DNA from: Epiperipatus broadwayi
Lineage: Eukaryota > Onychophora > Udeonychophora > Euonychophora > Peripatidae
Reading direction: 5' to 3'
Length of the DNA: 64,000 nucleotides
Assembly: GCA_028023455.1 (NCBI GenBank)
Contig: JAQFVV010006508.1
Location: 331,501 to 395,500 of the forward strand
Part shown: piece after piece, positions 1-12,542 of the stretch
Layout: every line of letters starts with the position of its first letter
Numbering within the stretch: the first letter of the stretch is position 1
Notes under the pieces: model-generated
What the model was told of the DNA's origin: nothing
What the model saw: only the letters and a program-made list of their open reading frames with translations
Database searches by the model: none
Translations under genes and position numbers: made by a program

Positions 1-927
1 TTATGCTTAATATTAGATATGATGAGTGATATGGTTGGTCATGTGAAAAACTATAATTGTGCTATAAGTGTTGATGATCTGTTATTAACAAAATACTAGG
101 TGTATGTTGTTGGCTTGACTGTTTAAAATTGAAATAATTCATACATTTTTTTGATTCAGGATCTGGATAGTCTTTGTCATTTATCTGGACTGCAATTGAT
201 GTATGTGTGGGCAGATATAAAGCAATAAATGATTGTTGCTTCTGAGGTGGAGTTATCTTATCACCTCATAGATAGGAAGTGGCTGTCTCACGATTTATTT
301 ACCATAGCAGTAGGAGATGACTGATGTTCACTCCATTTAATTTGTTAAGATAGGGAATTATTAATAGAGTTATTGTTCAAGTTGTAGAAAATGCTGTGCT
401 TGTCTATATTGAACAAGTGTCTAGACAAGTGTTCTCAACATGGTTATAGGTCTCAAGAGAAGACCTCTCTCTCTGTCTCAAGCCAACATTTGAAGTTAGG
501 AGTTGTTGTTTTGTTTTTTTTAATTTTCCTTACCAAGATGCTGATGTATGCACATATAAAATCCTGCATGGGGATGAAGGATATGAAGAGTATTTTTCTT
601 ATGTGAGACAGAATAAAATTTGCCCTGACAAAATAAGGATTCAGTCAGATGTATCTGTGTTTGGGGAATGACAAAGATTTTAATTAATAAACTGACCGAT
701 CTGTGTTGATTTTTGTGAATGATGGTAAATTGATGGTTGTCAAGCTGGATTGACATACTGACCTATCAAGATATAATACGGTCAAAGACATAAACATCTG
801 ACTGGCATGAATATAAAAGTGTCAGTTTTTGAATTTAAACCCATCTGCAAGATCAGTAGGGGATTTTTTATGGCATATCATCCTTCTTCATACAAAATGT
901 AAAAATTATTGTTTGTTGAAATGATTT
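1..927. other. Non-coding AT-rich sequence, no gene recognised
   Basis: No open frame longer than about 70 codons with protein-like content is seen. The stretch is less AT-extreme than most of the window and has no simple repeats. It could be untranslated or intronic sequence of a gene lying to the left, but no splice or homology evidence supports this. Confidence 0.4.
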
Positions 928-1090
928 CAAATAGCTTGAAATCATGATCTGAAAGTGTAATTAAAGTTAGAGATAGTGAATGCATGCTCTGACATTTATG
1001 TAAACAAATGCTTGATGGTGTTTTTTGTTAGAATGCCATCTGTTGACATAAATACAAGCATTAGCAAGTTTTTAACTTGTTTTTGTTTTT
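928..1090 (+). repeat. Direct repeat, copy 1 of about 160 bp
   Basis: This segment begins CAAATAGCTTGAAATC and ends in a T-rich GTTTTTTTC stretch. It is repeated almost identically exactly 400 bases downstream. It holds no ORF. The few differences between copies are single-base changes and short indels, so the duplication is recent compared with other repeats here. Confidence 0.85.
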
Positions 1091-1327
1091 TTCATAAATG
1101 TACTTTGAGGTCTTTCTAGCAATGGTATATATTGCAGAGGCTTCTACTATGTGGTGATGCTGAACTGAGATCAGACCCATGTAGCAATCTGGCTTGCTAT
1201 GCTGAGTGTGAAGACATTATGTGTCTAAAAGATTCATACTTGCAAGCTGAATAGAAACTGTTTCATAAATGCTCAGAGTTTGTGTTTAGATCTAGTTTCT
1301 AAAATTCCTGTCTTTCACTGGAGATAG

Positions 1328-1488
1328 CAAATAGCTTGAAATCATGATCTGAAAGTGGAATTAAAGTTAGAGATAATGAATGCATGCTCTGACATTTATG
1401 TAACAAATGCTTGATGGTGTTTTTGGTATAACGCCATCTGTTGACATAAATACAAGCGTTAGCAAGTTTTTAACTTGTTTTTTTGTTT
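1328..1488 (+). repeat. Direct repeat, copy 2 of about 160 bp
   Basis: Second copy of the segment starting at 928, in the same orientation. It runs into a (TA)n tract at 1489. The 237 bases between the copies are unique in the window. An LTR pair is unlikely because nothing in between resembles a retroelement. Confidence 0.85.
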
Positions 1489-1513
1489 ATATATATATAT
1501 ATATATATATATA
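1489..1513. repeat. (TA)n microsatellite
   Basis: Uninterrupted TA dinucleotide tract of about 25 bases joining the second direct repeat to the dispersed repeat beginning at about 1514. Confidence 0.95.
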
Positions 1514-2115
1514 ATTTCAATGCTTAGTGAGACAGTATTTTAATGCAAATTTAATGTTTGTTAGATCATTGTGACTTTAAATGACATAATTTATATTTGC
1601 ACTCCTCATAAGTTAGAGTAAAAAATAATAGTATAATTAATGTAGTAAAATGTTTTTTTTCTGTAAAATAATATAATTTGTTATATATTTCATGTTATTA
1701 TTCATTTCCTTGACATAGATTTTTTTTATTTTTTTAATATGGAGGAATATGTAGTAGTTAGCCCTCACTGTGAATTAAAAAAATAAGAAAACATAAGAAA
1801 TCTTTAAAATAATAATTATTGTCATTATAATCATTTATATGTACAGTCAAAATCCTGACTTCAAAAATAAAATAAAAAATATCTGTCTATTTGTTACATG
1901 TTTAAAAACTTCTTTCATATTAAACTGTTTTATTCATTTTTAAGTGAAAGGTTAATTTAAATTTAAAAAACAAAAAAACAAAATTGAAATAATATACACA
2001 ATTCATTTTTTAATAATTTTTGTCAAAGAATATTTGTGTTTTGATACATAGTTAAATGAATAAGTGAGATATAGGATTTAAATTTAATAAAATTATATAA
2101 AAATAATTATGTAAG

Positions 2116-2167
<52 letters not shown>

Positions 2168-2700
2168 AATTTTAGAAATATTTGAATGCAAGGAATTCCA
2201 AAACTAATATTCAAAGTGTGTTTACCAGTACACAATCCAGACAATAGAAAATGTTGGCTTGCATAGGTACTAGTAAAAGTCCATAGTAAGTTTAGTCTTG
2301 ATAAATTTTGGACTAAGAGGGGTTGTTTTCTCTTAACAAAAAAAAATTATACATAATAATAAATTATTGATACAACTAAATCACTTTCTTTTAGTACAGT
2401 TTTAAAAACAGCAATAATATTAACTATAGTAGCTATAATATTCAGCTAAATAAAGATAGTCTAATACCCTTGTGAAGCATCAGCATCTTTGTTATAATGA
2501 TAAATTAAAAGAAAAGCCTAAAATAAAATAAAAGACTATATACCAAAAGTAAATAAAATTATTTGTCTAAACCTAAGTGGTAAGAAGGTAAATTTTAAAA
2601 TTATCTGTAGGGTATAATGCTATGTAATTGCCATATTAATTGTTTACTATCACTTCCAAGAATTATTAAATTTACATACATTGCCTAAACACATTTCAGT
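1514..2700 (+). repeat. Dispersed repeat X, copy 1
   Basis: Non-coding sequence that aligns in order with 6000-6740 and, after the SINE cluster, with about 8050-8140. Shared landmarks include TTTAATGTTTGTTA near 1550 and 6045, TTGTTAATTTTAGAAATA near 2163 and 6284, and ATAAAGATAGTCTAA near 2450 and 6572. The copies are well diverged. It may be the 3' non-coding part of an old retroelement, because in copy 2 it follows a coding-like stretch. A 47-base (TA)n tract at 2117-2163 interrupts this copy only. Confidence 0.65.
2117..2163. repeat. (TA)n microsatellite
   Basis: Pure TA tract of about 47 bases, inserted between two landmarks of dispersed repeat X and absent from the other copy at about 6284. 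Confidence 0.95.
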
Positions 2701-4555
2701 ATCAATAAACTTTTTATCTAGACCTTTTTTAAAAAATAAGCAAAGTTGGCATTCTATTGTAGTCTTTGCTTTCTTTTTGTCAACATGTATCACCAGACAA
2801 CTCTCTGAATATCAAATTAAAAATAAACTTTGAATTCAGAACATTAAAATAGACATTAATTTTATTAATAATTACTTTATTAGGAAATGTTGCTATGCAT
2901 TTTTTTACCTTTTAGGTCCCTGAAAAAAAACAGTATTTTTTAAATAGCAAAAGTAATATTTAAAATTATTTTTGGCTTTATATGTAGTCAATGTTTCCAA
3001 ACTTCATATATAATATTTTGGTAAGAATGGATATACTTATTATTTATGTAAAAGATAATAAAATAACTATTGTTCTATGTTAAAAGGCATTGTTTATAAA
3101 TATATGTAGTATTATATAATTAAATAATGACATGCACATTTTATAATATTTGTAATACATGCTTATAAAATTATATCATATGATATATGACTTGATTTTA
3201 TTGAAATATGTGTAGTAATATATTTATGTCACTTTGACTATTTATTAAGTTAATCATTATATGAGATCCTAAATTAGTTTGTTTAAAAGCTTTCTATATT
3301 ATATTTTATACCGGAAGATATGTTTGATGTATTAATAAAAGAAACATTTACCTGAAAATACTAAAATATTATTTATTTTATTACCAAATCATTATAATAT
3401 ACCTTTATATAAACTCTCCTTAAGATATTTTTTCAGCTAACATACAACATCGCTGTATAAATAGCACCATTGCATTTTTGATATGTGTTATTTTTTTAAT
3501 AAGTTGAATAGCTGTATTATATTCATAATTATGTTTATTATTAATGATAATATGAAATCATAGAAATACCAATAAAATGCATAATTTTTTTATGAAATTA
3601 GGATTGTGTTATGTTTTTTGGAAGGTTTTCCATTGTAATTCATTAATCATCAAACATATTAGAATCACAGTGGCATTTTTTGATATTTATCCCAAGAATT
3701 AAATAAATATGCCATAATATTTTTCCAAAATAGCCATATCAAATTGTTAATATATATTATAACATTGTCATATAAATTGTAAATTCAGAAGTTTACAATA
3801 AAATAAATTCTAGGATTATTTACTTACTTTAAATATATTTTGAGATCAATAAAATGGCCTTTGATTTTGATGTATATTTCTTTGAAATACACATATATGT
3901 AATAGAAAATTCTTAGATATAAATATGTTTTTCATAAGTTTAGCTAGCCAGATGTGAGTGATTTATTATTATTATTATTAAATTATTATTTATAGATACA
4001 ATTTTTGGCTTGATCAGTTCATAGGGAATACTAGAGAAGAAAATCCAATCCCATTTTTCCATTAGCTTTCCTAAGTACAGTAAAGTTTTTGACACCCAAG
4101 TATATGGAATATTTGAAGAGCCAACATCTACCATTATTTACTGTTATAGTTTTGGTCCCCAGATGTAATGGTTCAATAAACATGTAAAATTATAATTTTA
4201 TATTAGTTATATTAATGTGACTTGATAAGTTATTTAAATGACCTATCCTAATAATAATATTTTTCAATAATAATGCCTTTTGATTTGTGTATGATAATTA
4301 TGTCAAGCTAATTTTAAGGCCACAAAGAAAGACATAGCAAGCTCTAGACTATTTATGTGTATTGGCAGATATATTTTATCATCTAGAGAGATTTATTTTA
4401 AATAAATCACTGTGCTTTTTTAATAATTATGTGTGACAATACTCCTGATATATTGTGGGTAATCCAATCTTGTAGTTAAGACTTTATGAGCATAGAGAAA
4501 ATGAAAAAAAAAATTTTAAGACATGCTAAAGATGTTATGTGCTGATATAATTGAT
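2701..4555. other. AT-rich non-coding stretch, nothing recognised
   Basis: Very AT-rich sequence with frequent stop codons in all frames. The one 64-codon minus-strand frame at 3940-4134 has no family resemblance and looks like chance. A short (TTA)5 run lies at about 3965. No element termini were seen. Confidence 0.4.
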
Positions 4556-5880
4556 ATGTTGGATACTAAATTTAATGAAATGAGAGATAAAGCTAAATCT
4601 GCTAACAAAGTGTTAAGTGTTTAATTTAATGATGCAAGAGCTGAAACTCTAGTTGACAGTCCAGCATTAAGTATTAACTTGAATGCTAAATTGGTTGAAA
4701 TTAAGTCTGAAGCCATTATATTCAAAGCTATGTACAAGTCATTCAATAAAATGATGAGAAGTAATTTAGATTGAGATATAAAGAAGAAATGATTCATATT
4801 CTTAAAGATAACCTAGACAGTTTTGAGTTTGAGGAGTCCCAAGATGGTCAGGATAGTGATAAACATTATCCCGTGGTGATCTACCTCATTTAGATAAAGT
4901 TTGCAAATTTAATGGTCTTGCTGAAGACACAATAAACTTTTAAACTCACTGGTTTTATTACCATTAGGTACATGACTATGAGTACAGAAAATTTGGTAAT
5001 AAAAAGTACTTTAGAATATTTAAAGATTTATAATTATTACAGGGTATTACATTTCATAAGAAATATGTAAACAAGTTTATTTTAAAGACTATACCAAGAG
5101 GTGTGTATGGTATTTTGCCAACTTTTGTTTATGCAATATCCGTGAAGGTAGAAATTACCTTTGTTATAAATGAAATTATAAAGCTGAAGTAAATGATTGG
5201 CTATTACACAAAATAGGTTGTCATAAAATCTTATAATAAGTGTGTATTTTGTGAATTAATTATGAAAAAAATGTGCATGAGTGTAAGTAATTCTAGAAAG
5301 CTATGTAATAGGCTAAACATTATGAATAAATTTATCTATTGTCACTATTTTTACGATGATTATACAGAAAATTCTTGATGTTTGATCTTTAGTATGATTT
5401 TTAGAAGTAGGATGTATTGTCTATTGCAAACAATTATACAAACTAAGAGTCTTACTTTCTGTGGAACAGGGGTATTTATTGTTTCCTGTGATATGCATTA
5501 TCTTATTTTTAGATAGATAAAATATATATCTTGATAGAAAATATCATTGATGAAGTGATTATGATCTATTCTGTAAATGTCCTACTAAGATTAAATTGGA
5601 TGTAAATGAAATATAGAATTAAAGACAGTTATTCACAATATTTTCTATTATGTAGAATCCATATGTAAAAAATATCTAAGAGTGTATTGTTTTGAGCTAT
5701 ACTTTATTTATAATTAAGAATGAAATTTGAATACAGAAATTTCCAACAAATAAACATTTTTTTTTCAAGAAATTATCCTTATCTTCAGTTTACTATTGGA
5801 AAAACATGTACAATTCTGGAGGAATTCAAAGGATATTGTACATCTAATTTGATTTATTGTTCAATACAAGGTAGTTAAAC
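4556..5880 (+). pseudogene. Eroded coding-like region, family unknown
   Basis: The plus strand reads as protein-like blocks separated by frameshifts and stops. A block at about 4560-4790 is rich in Asp, Glu, Lys and Asn and contains ARAETLVDSPALSINLN. A block at about 5040-5330 has scattered Cys residues and DWLLHKIGCHK. A short block near 5770-5870 contains TSNLIYC, reminiscent of the segment before a GIY-YIG nuclease in Penelope-like elements, but this is too short to be diagnostic. No catalytic motif is visible. It sits directly upstream of copy 2 of dispersed repeat X, which suggests both belong to one retroelement whose other copy was 5'-truncated. No function is assigned. Confidence 0.35.
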
Positions 5881-5999
5881 CAAAATTTCACTTTACCAAT
5901 GTTTGGAAAAAACAGAGTGACTATATTTGTTAATTTGTGCAATGCTATTGTAGTATAATTTATGGCTTTCTTGTTTTAGAAAATATTTATAAATATACA

Positions 6000-6748
6000 G
6001 ATAATTTTCATAAGTAGCAAGAACATATTTTAATGTAAAATTAATGTTTGTTAAATCATCATGCCTGAAAATGATGTAATTTGTATATTTGCTCCTTATA
6101 AGTAAAATTAAATAAAATATAATTGTGTAATTAAGTTTAATATTTAATAAATAACTAACTTGTTGTAGTAAGATGTTTTAATTTTGTGAGATCAAGTTTT
6201 TTGTTATAGATTCTTTATTATCATTCATTTCATTGTATTAGTATTTTTTTATTTTCATTATTCAAGTTACATTATTATTTTTTGTTAATTTTAGAAATAG
6301 ATGAATGCAAGGCATTCAACAACAATTGTTCAAGGTATGTGTATGGATATATTAAGAAGACATTGGGGCATTTTAACATTGCATGATATTTAAAATATAA
6401 ACATAGTAATTTTGGTGATCATTATTTTAAAGTAAGGATGGTTGTTTACTCATAATAGAAAAAATACAATTGGCCATGATAAGACACTTTCACTACAATT
6501 AGATGATTTTATAAATACTGTTTTAATAATGGCAATCTTATTAATGTTATCAGCTGTGGAAGTCAGTTAGATAAAGATAGTCTAACAGAGTTTGTGAAGC
6601 TTTCATTTCAGTTGTCTAAATTTGTTTCATGTCTCTGTGACAGTATGTTAAATAAAGAAGGATGTCTATAATCAAATAAAAACCTTGGAACAAAAAAGAA
6701 AATTATCTTTTCTAAACTTAAGCAATGAAAGTTACATTTTACAGATAT
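6000..6748 (+). repeat. Dispersed repeat X, copy 2 (left part)
   Basis: Aligns in order with 1514-2600. It is interrupted at about 6749 by the inverted and tandem SINE cluster and resumes near 8047. The bases before the cluster (GTTACATTTTACAGATAT) resemble those after it (ATTATATTTTACATATAT), consistent with an old, diverged target-site duplication. Confidence 0.6.
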
Positions 6749-7170
6749 AAATATTTGAAACCAGGCACTATTCACAAACCTGGGAGCTTAATTGTAAGTA
6801 TAGAGGATTTGAACTCAGATTTTCAAGCACCCTTCAACTATCCACACTATCTCATACAACTGATACATATGACCACACACATGAAAAAAAGATTAATAAT
6901 CACCAATATACATATTTTGTGTTAAACCAGCACTTATCAATTGGTCCAGCAAATTTTCATACTTTAATGGACAGGCTTCAATCAACTGCAACCTCCAACT
7001 TTTCAGCCATCCATATTATTGAAAATCTGATGATGAAAACTCAAATCCCATGCTGATGCTAATAGTATTGCCATGCCCATGTTGACCTGAAGTACTCTGA
7101 CCTTTCATGTATAGGACAGTGTCCATTCAATACATATAAAAGGGATGGACAGGATACAAGCTTAATATGT
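6749..7170 (-). repeat. SINE-like repeat, near-complete unit, minus strand
   Basis: Reverse complement of the unit seen on the plus strand at 7276-7754. Read on the minus strand it has, in order, a 3'-type segment, a GCTGGTTTAACACAAAATA block, and a tRNA-related stretch with a B-box-like GAGTTCAAATCCT at about 6806-6818. The plus-strand frame at 6725-6925 is a by-product of this repeat and not a gene. Confidence 0.7.
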
Positions 7171-7275
7171 AAATATTTGAAACCAGGCGTTCTTCACACA
7201 CCTGGGAGCTTAATTGTAAGTATAGAAGATTTGAACTCAGATTTTCAAGCACCCTTCAACTATCCACACTATCTC
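7171..7275 (-). repeat. SINE-like repeat, partial minus-strand unit
   Basis: About 105 bases repeating the first part of the preceding minus-strand unit, from AAATATTTGAAACC to CCACACTATCTC. The junction to the plus-strand units at 7276 is abrupt, so the cluster is palindromic at this point. Confidence 0.7.
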
Positions 7276-7822
7276 GGGTTGCAGTTGATTGAAGCCTGTC
7301 CATTAAAGTATGAAGATTTGCTATATTAATACAAAATGAGCATTAATTATATATATGTGTGAGAGATGGTAGTCTGGACCAACTGATGAGTGCTGGTTTA
7401 GCACAAAATATGTATATTGGTGATTATTAATCTTTTCTACATATGTGTGGTCATATGTATCAGTTGTATGAGATAGTGTGGATAGTTGAAGGGTGCTTGA
7501 AAATCTGAGTTCAAATCCTCTATACTTACAATTAAGCTCTCAGGTTTGTGAAGAGTGCCTGGTTTCAAATATTTACATATATAAGCTTGTATCCTGTTCA
7601 TCCATCTTATATGTATTAAATAGACACTGTCCTATACATGAGGGGTCAGAGTGACTTCAGGTAAACATGGGTATGGCAATAATATTAGCATCAGCATGGA
7701 ATTTGAGTTTTCATCATCAGATTTTCAATGATATGGATGGCTGAAAAGTTGGAGGTTGCAGTTGATTGAAGCCTGTCCATTAAAGTATGAAGATTTGCTA
7801 TCTTAATATAAACTGAGCATTG

Positions 7823-7909
<87 letters not shown>

Positions 7910-8047
7910 ATGATTGTCTGGACCAACTGATGAGTGCTGGTTTAGCACAAAATACATATATTGGTGATTATTAATATTTTCTACATGTGTGTGGTCATGT
8001 GTATCAGTTGTATGAGATAGTGTGGATAGTTGAAGGGTGCTTGAAAT
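7276..8047 (+). repeat. SINE-like repeat, tandem dimer, plus strand
   Basis: Two head-to-tail units with a period of about 477 bases; the anchor GTTGCAGTTGATTG occurs at 7278 and 7755. Each unit has a (TA)n(GT)n tract, the block GTGCTGGTTTAGCAC, and a tRNA-like part containing TATGAGATAG; the first unit also has the B-box-like GAGTTCAAATCCT. The second unit stops at about 8046, before the B box. The family recurs near 12.5, 19.6, 32.1, 42.6 and 43.3 kb. A tRNA-derived SINE is the best reading; the LINE partner is unknown. Confidence 0.72.
7824..7910. repeat. (TA)n(GT)n tract inside a SINE unit
   Basis: Two TA runs separated by a single C at 7860, followed by GT repeats to about 7909. The same TA-then-GT order appears at 43466-43509, so the tract is part of the repeat family. 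Confidence 0.95.
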
Positions 8048-8518
8048 TATATTTTACATATATCTAAAGTGAGAATGCTAATGTAAAGACCGATTTATGA
8101 TTTACCAACATTTGCAAGAATTCTTAAATTTATATCCACTTGTATTATTCTTGTTTTTTCATGTCCATTCATAGAGTTTACTGTGAATTTATTTTTATTT
8201 AATTTTTTTTTGAAGAGTAACATAGCCATGTACTAATAATCCTATGTAAACATTTGAATAAAGTATTATATTAGTGTAATAATGTTTTATACTTTTATCA
8301 TATGCAAATAATGTAACCCTTCCATTATGCTATTATAAATATATTTCAAGTGGTATTTCTTATGTAGGTTGCATTTTGTTATAAATATATACAGCCTTTC
8401 AATGTGCAGAAATATTTTTGGTTAACTTCTTAACCCTCCTCGACTACTTGTTAAATTAAAAAAAAAAAACATAACAGAAGGAAATGACATCAACTCAATT
8501 CCCATTAATCCTAAATTT
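8048..8518. other. Dispersed repeat X, copy 2 (right part), then AT-rich sequence
   Basis: The first 100 bases contain CAAGAATTCTTAAATTTATAT, similar to the 2655-2675 part of copy 1, and so continue the repeat across the SINE cluster. Beyond about 8150 the match fades and no gene is seen. Confidence 0.45.
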
Positions 8519-8793
8519 TAACATTACCTGCTTGTCTATTAATTATATTCATTTTTTCACTTTATTAAATTGCCTCCTTATTTTTTTTTTCTTTTATTAT
8601 GGATTCTCTTTTCAGTAAGAATCATAAGACTTTCAACATCAAACTTAAATATATATTTACATGTTCGTTATTTAAGTTTGATATTGAAAGTGTTAAGATT
8701 ATTTATGAAATGAGAAACCATAATAAAAGAAATACTGAAAAAAAAAAAATAGAAATGAAATGAATGTAATTAGGGACAAGTTGCATATGTTAT
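8519..8793. repeat. Foldback element with arms of about 130 bp
   Basis: The left arm (about 8519-8651) and right arm (about 8669-8793) are imperfect reverse complements, for example CATCAAACTTAAATA against TATTTAAGTTTGAT and CTTTTATTATGG against CCATAATAAAAG. The loop is about 17 bases. No ORF is present. It is probably a miniature foldback transposon; transcription would give a long hairpin RNA. No target duplication was identified. Confidence 0.75.
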
Positions 8794-11249
8794 AGGTTTA
8801 TCTGTGTAAGATTTTAATTAGATATCCCAATGCTTCAATTTGATCACGTTAAAACATTGGACTAACTAATTAAAATGTTAGATGTACGAACTGGCAAAAT
8901 ATATTTTATACTTACACACACACACACGCATATATATATATAAGCATATTTTATACATAAAATGTTTTTATATATCTAAACAACTTTCTCATATATTATT
9001 TTTTTACATTTTATTTTATTGAGTCTCCAAAGTAATCATTTGTATGTGATATATGTATGATTTACAAATAATTCACTTTTTTTTACCTACATAAGAAAGT
9101 ATTCTCACATGCCATGCGTTTTTAAATAATGAAAATTATAAAAAATGTAATTTTTTCATGGTTTTATTTTAATAATAGAAAATGTTCAAACTGTCAAAGT
9201 GATAAAACTTCATAAACAAAAATAAAAAATGCTTTTCATTTTTATTTAAACTTTAAATTGACAAAGACAGATCTTTAATATTTTTAACTCTGGTTTATTA
9301 AAGATAAAAGAAAAAGGCAATCTCTTTGTAATGTAGTTTAAAAAGTATATACACACAGACACTGACAAATAGATTGGACAGTTTATTTATCAAAATTAAA
9401 TTTATAATAAAAAATAATCCTTACTTTATAATTTTATTTATTTACTGTCATTTTGTTCAATTTTTTACGAAATTGTAACTTTTTAAATGAAATTACATTA
9501 TCAAATAATAAATTATTCAAACGGAATGCATTAGCTGTTAAATATAAATTTCGACGCACTCACCTGCCGGTTAGTGTTTAAAAAAACTTAAGTGAATCAC
9601 TTAAATTTAGAGCATACATTCCATATACACCAACTCATACAGACAATGTTTATATCGGGGCTTGATTGTATTGTGTACCTGATGTTATAATCAAATATTC
9701 AGTTGTGCAAATCTATTTAACCCATTGCAGGAAAAAGACAGTGTCTCATTTTTAACCATATACGATTAGCCCAGAATTATAAATGTAAATATATTATTAT
9801 AAAGCGCTGAAACCTTTGAAATTATTCAAACAGGAAGTCAATCTCCAATAATAGTGTAAATAACAAAATAATAAAGAAATAATTATTTGTATTAAAAGAA
9901 AATGTTCACCTGTTAAACATTACAATAGAAATATGAATGAAGCAAATAACGGCTACTTAAAAATAATTACAGTACATTTAACTTTAAAATTTAACATTTG
10001 GCAAAATATTCCTATACTTTATCTACATCATTGATGAGACAAAGTCTACATTTAATAGCTGGAATCAATGTTCAATTTTATACCAATTTTAACTATAATA
10101 TATAATTATCACAAGCTTTGAAGACAAAAATATTATAACAAAAACCTAATTCTTGCAAGTAAAAATTTAAAAGTTAATCACCAGTCATATACAATAGAAT
10201 TGAAAAAAAAAAATGGTAGCATACTTGTATTGTATAATCTTTTATTTATGGCATGAAAATTAAATTGATATTTTATATAAAATCGATTTATTTTTATTAT
10301 TTATTGTTTAATAAATTTAAATTTACATTTATTCAATATATGAAACATTTCCATTTCATTTAATTTTTGTAATGTTTTAGATCACATAATGAGTGATTTC
10401 AATGATGGCAGAAAGTAAAACATACATTATCAATAGCTCTCAAAAGTGTTCTTTCTGTTTTGTTAACTTTTTTTGTAATTAAAATTTCAACGTTTATCTC
10501 TTAAATGTAATTTTTATTTTAAAATACAGTATTCAAAGTACCTATGAAAATGTATTTAATTTTGCGAGAATTATTATAATATTTATTGCATGACATTTAG
10601 AGCCTATATATTAAAATAATGACTTAGTTTTGTCAATTTGCTTACGTTTGTTTACATATATTAATCATTTTTCTTTATTTGCAAAGTAATATATTTTTAG
10701 ACCAAATTTATTCATTAAAATTATTTTTAGAATTAAAAAGATACAAATTAGATATTAAAAGTCCACAATAAAATTTGATAATTTATAATAATACAATCAA
10801 AATCTATATATAATGACATCTGTTGGCTTTATCACCTAAATATTAACTTTTTTATTACATTTTTTGTAACATAATCATGGAATTACTTTACTCTTTATTT
10901 TTTCAATTGTATTTTTCATACGAGAATTTATAGCCCTTATTAAATATTTATAACTAAAATAAATTTTATTAAAAATATGCATTAGAATATTAAAAGTAAT
11001 CTCACAAATAAAAATACAACAACTTTGAAAATAAAGACAAGTAGCAGTAATTTTGTCACAAACAATCCTATCAGTATTCATTCTAAAATATATATTTACT
11101 AAAAAAAACATGTCTTATCTTTAAACAACACTTAGTGTATATAAACATTTTATGAATATCATAATCTTAAAAATATTAAAAACATTATTACAATTAAAAA
11201 TATATATAAAAGAATGTAATAATACCATTGATAAATGAAAAAAATATCT
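8794..11249. other. AT-rich non-coding stretch
   Basis: No protein-like frames are present. A short (CA)n run lies at about 8917-8930. The section around 9540-9850 is slightly less AT-rich but shows no recognisable gene, tRNA or element end. The 78-codon minus-strand frame at 10875-11111 has low-complexity composition and no domain. Confidence 0.4.
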
Positions 11250-11371
<122 letters not shown>

Positions 11372-11984
11372 TAACCTAGGAAAAATATATCCAACTAGCT
11401 AAATGAATGATACTAGCTGAGTCAAAAGATTGATGCAATTGAACGATGCATCCTAATTCTAACCTGCTTTAACTTATTGTGAAAATCCACTTTTTTAACT
11501 TAATAAATAAATAACTATTACTTTGTGACTCTGGTTAAATAAATATAGATTTATAAATGAAAACTCAGACTATGCTCAGTGATCGGTTAGTTATAAAAAA
11601 ATCAGCTAAAGATATGCAGTTAAGTTAAAGAGAAAACAATTATCATCAGTAAAATAAACATCTTGGAAAGAGAGAAAAACTGCAATCTTTCCCTAATTGA
11701 TAATTTAGAATAAAAATAACATTTTCTTCTTATCAAAAACACATTCTCTGAGCTATAAATATTTGCACCTTTAAACAGTAATGATAACTTCTCATGTTTT
11801 TAAAATATGTATTTTATGTAAATTATTTTCCAATACGATTTGAAAATATCTTTCTTATAGCACAATTGAAAATTAAACTCTTTTATGCCACAACACAACT
11901 GTAATATTCATAATAATCGATCACTTTTTAAGAAAGGAATAATGATAATAATAATAATAATTTCAGGGTTCCTTTGTTTACTTT

Positions 11985-12495
11985 AAGAGACAGGTTCATC
12001 CAGGTTTGCTGGATGTGTGACAATTGAACAAAATAACTATACTTGACACTAATATGCCTCCACCCATAAATAAAGTATTAGTATAATTTCATATCATAAA
12101 GGTGTTTTCAATGTTTGATTTAACCACCAATTATTGGCAGATGAAATTTTACTCCAATGATCAAAAATAAACTGTGTTTTATTACAATGGACATGCATAT
12201 AACTTCAACCAAATACCATTCAAAAATAGGAATTGAAAGGATAATACAGTGTTTACACCAGGTGTTATTGAATGAAATAAAAATGGCTAGTGATATTTGT
12301 GAATGACATAATTTTATTATCAGAAAGTATGAAATAACAGTTTATTCACTGTAGACAACTATTGCAAGAATGTAAATAAATGGGAAATAAAATATATTTT
12401 TTAAAAAAGTGATTTAAGGGTGATGGAAATCAAGTATTTAGGCCACATAAGTGTGAAAGGGATTCTACTATAGCCTGACAAAATCAAGCAATCCA
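11985..12495 (+). pseudogene. Gypsy-like reverse transcriptase, degenerate
   Basis: RNA-directed DNA polymerase remnant. Visible motifs in order are QLNKITI, PPPINKV, FSMFDLTTNYWQMKF (the motif-A region with its Asp), TVFYYNGHAYNFNQIPF, a damaged catalytic box FVNDI at about 12294-12308 where FVDDI is expected, and the thumb-side motif YLGHISVKGI followed by PDKI. Several stops and at least one frameshift separate the blocks. Loss of the first catalytic Asp of the YxDD box means it could not be active. Strongly supported by motif order. Confidence 0.85.
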
Positions 12496-12542
12496 CACAT
12501 TCCGAGTTACTAGAAAAAAAAAAAACTTTATTTTTATTTTAG

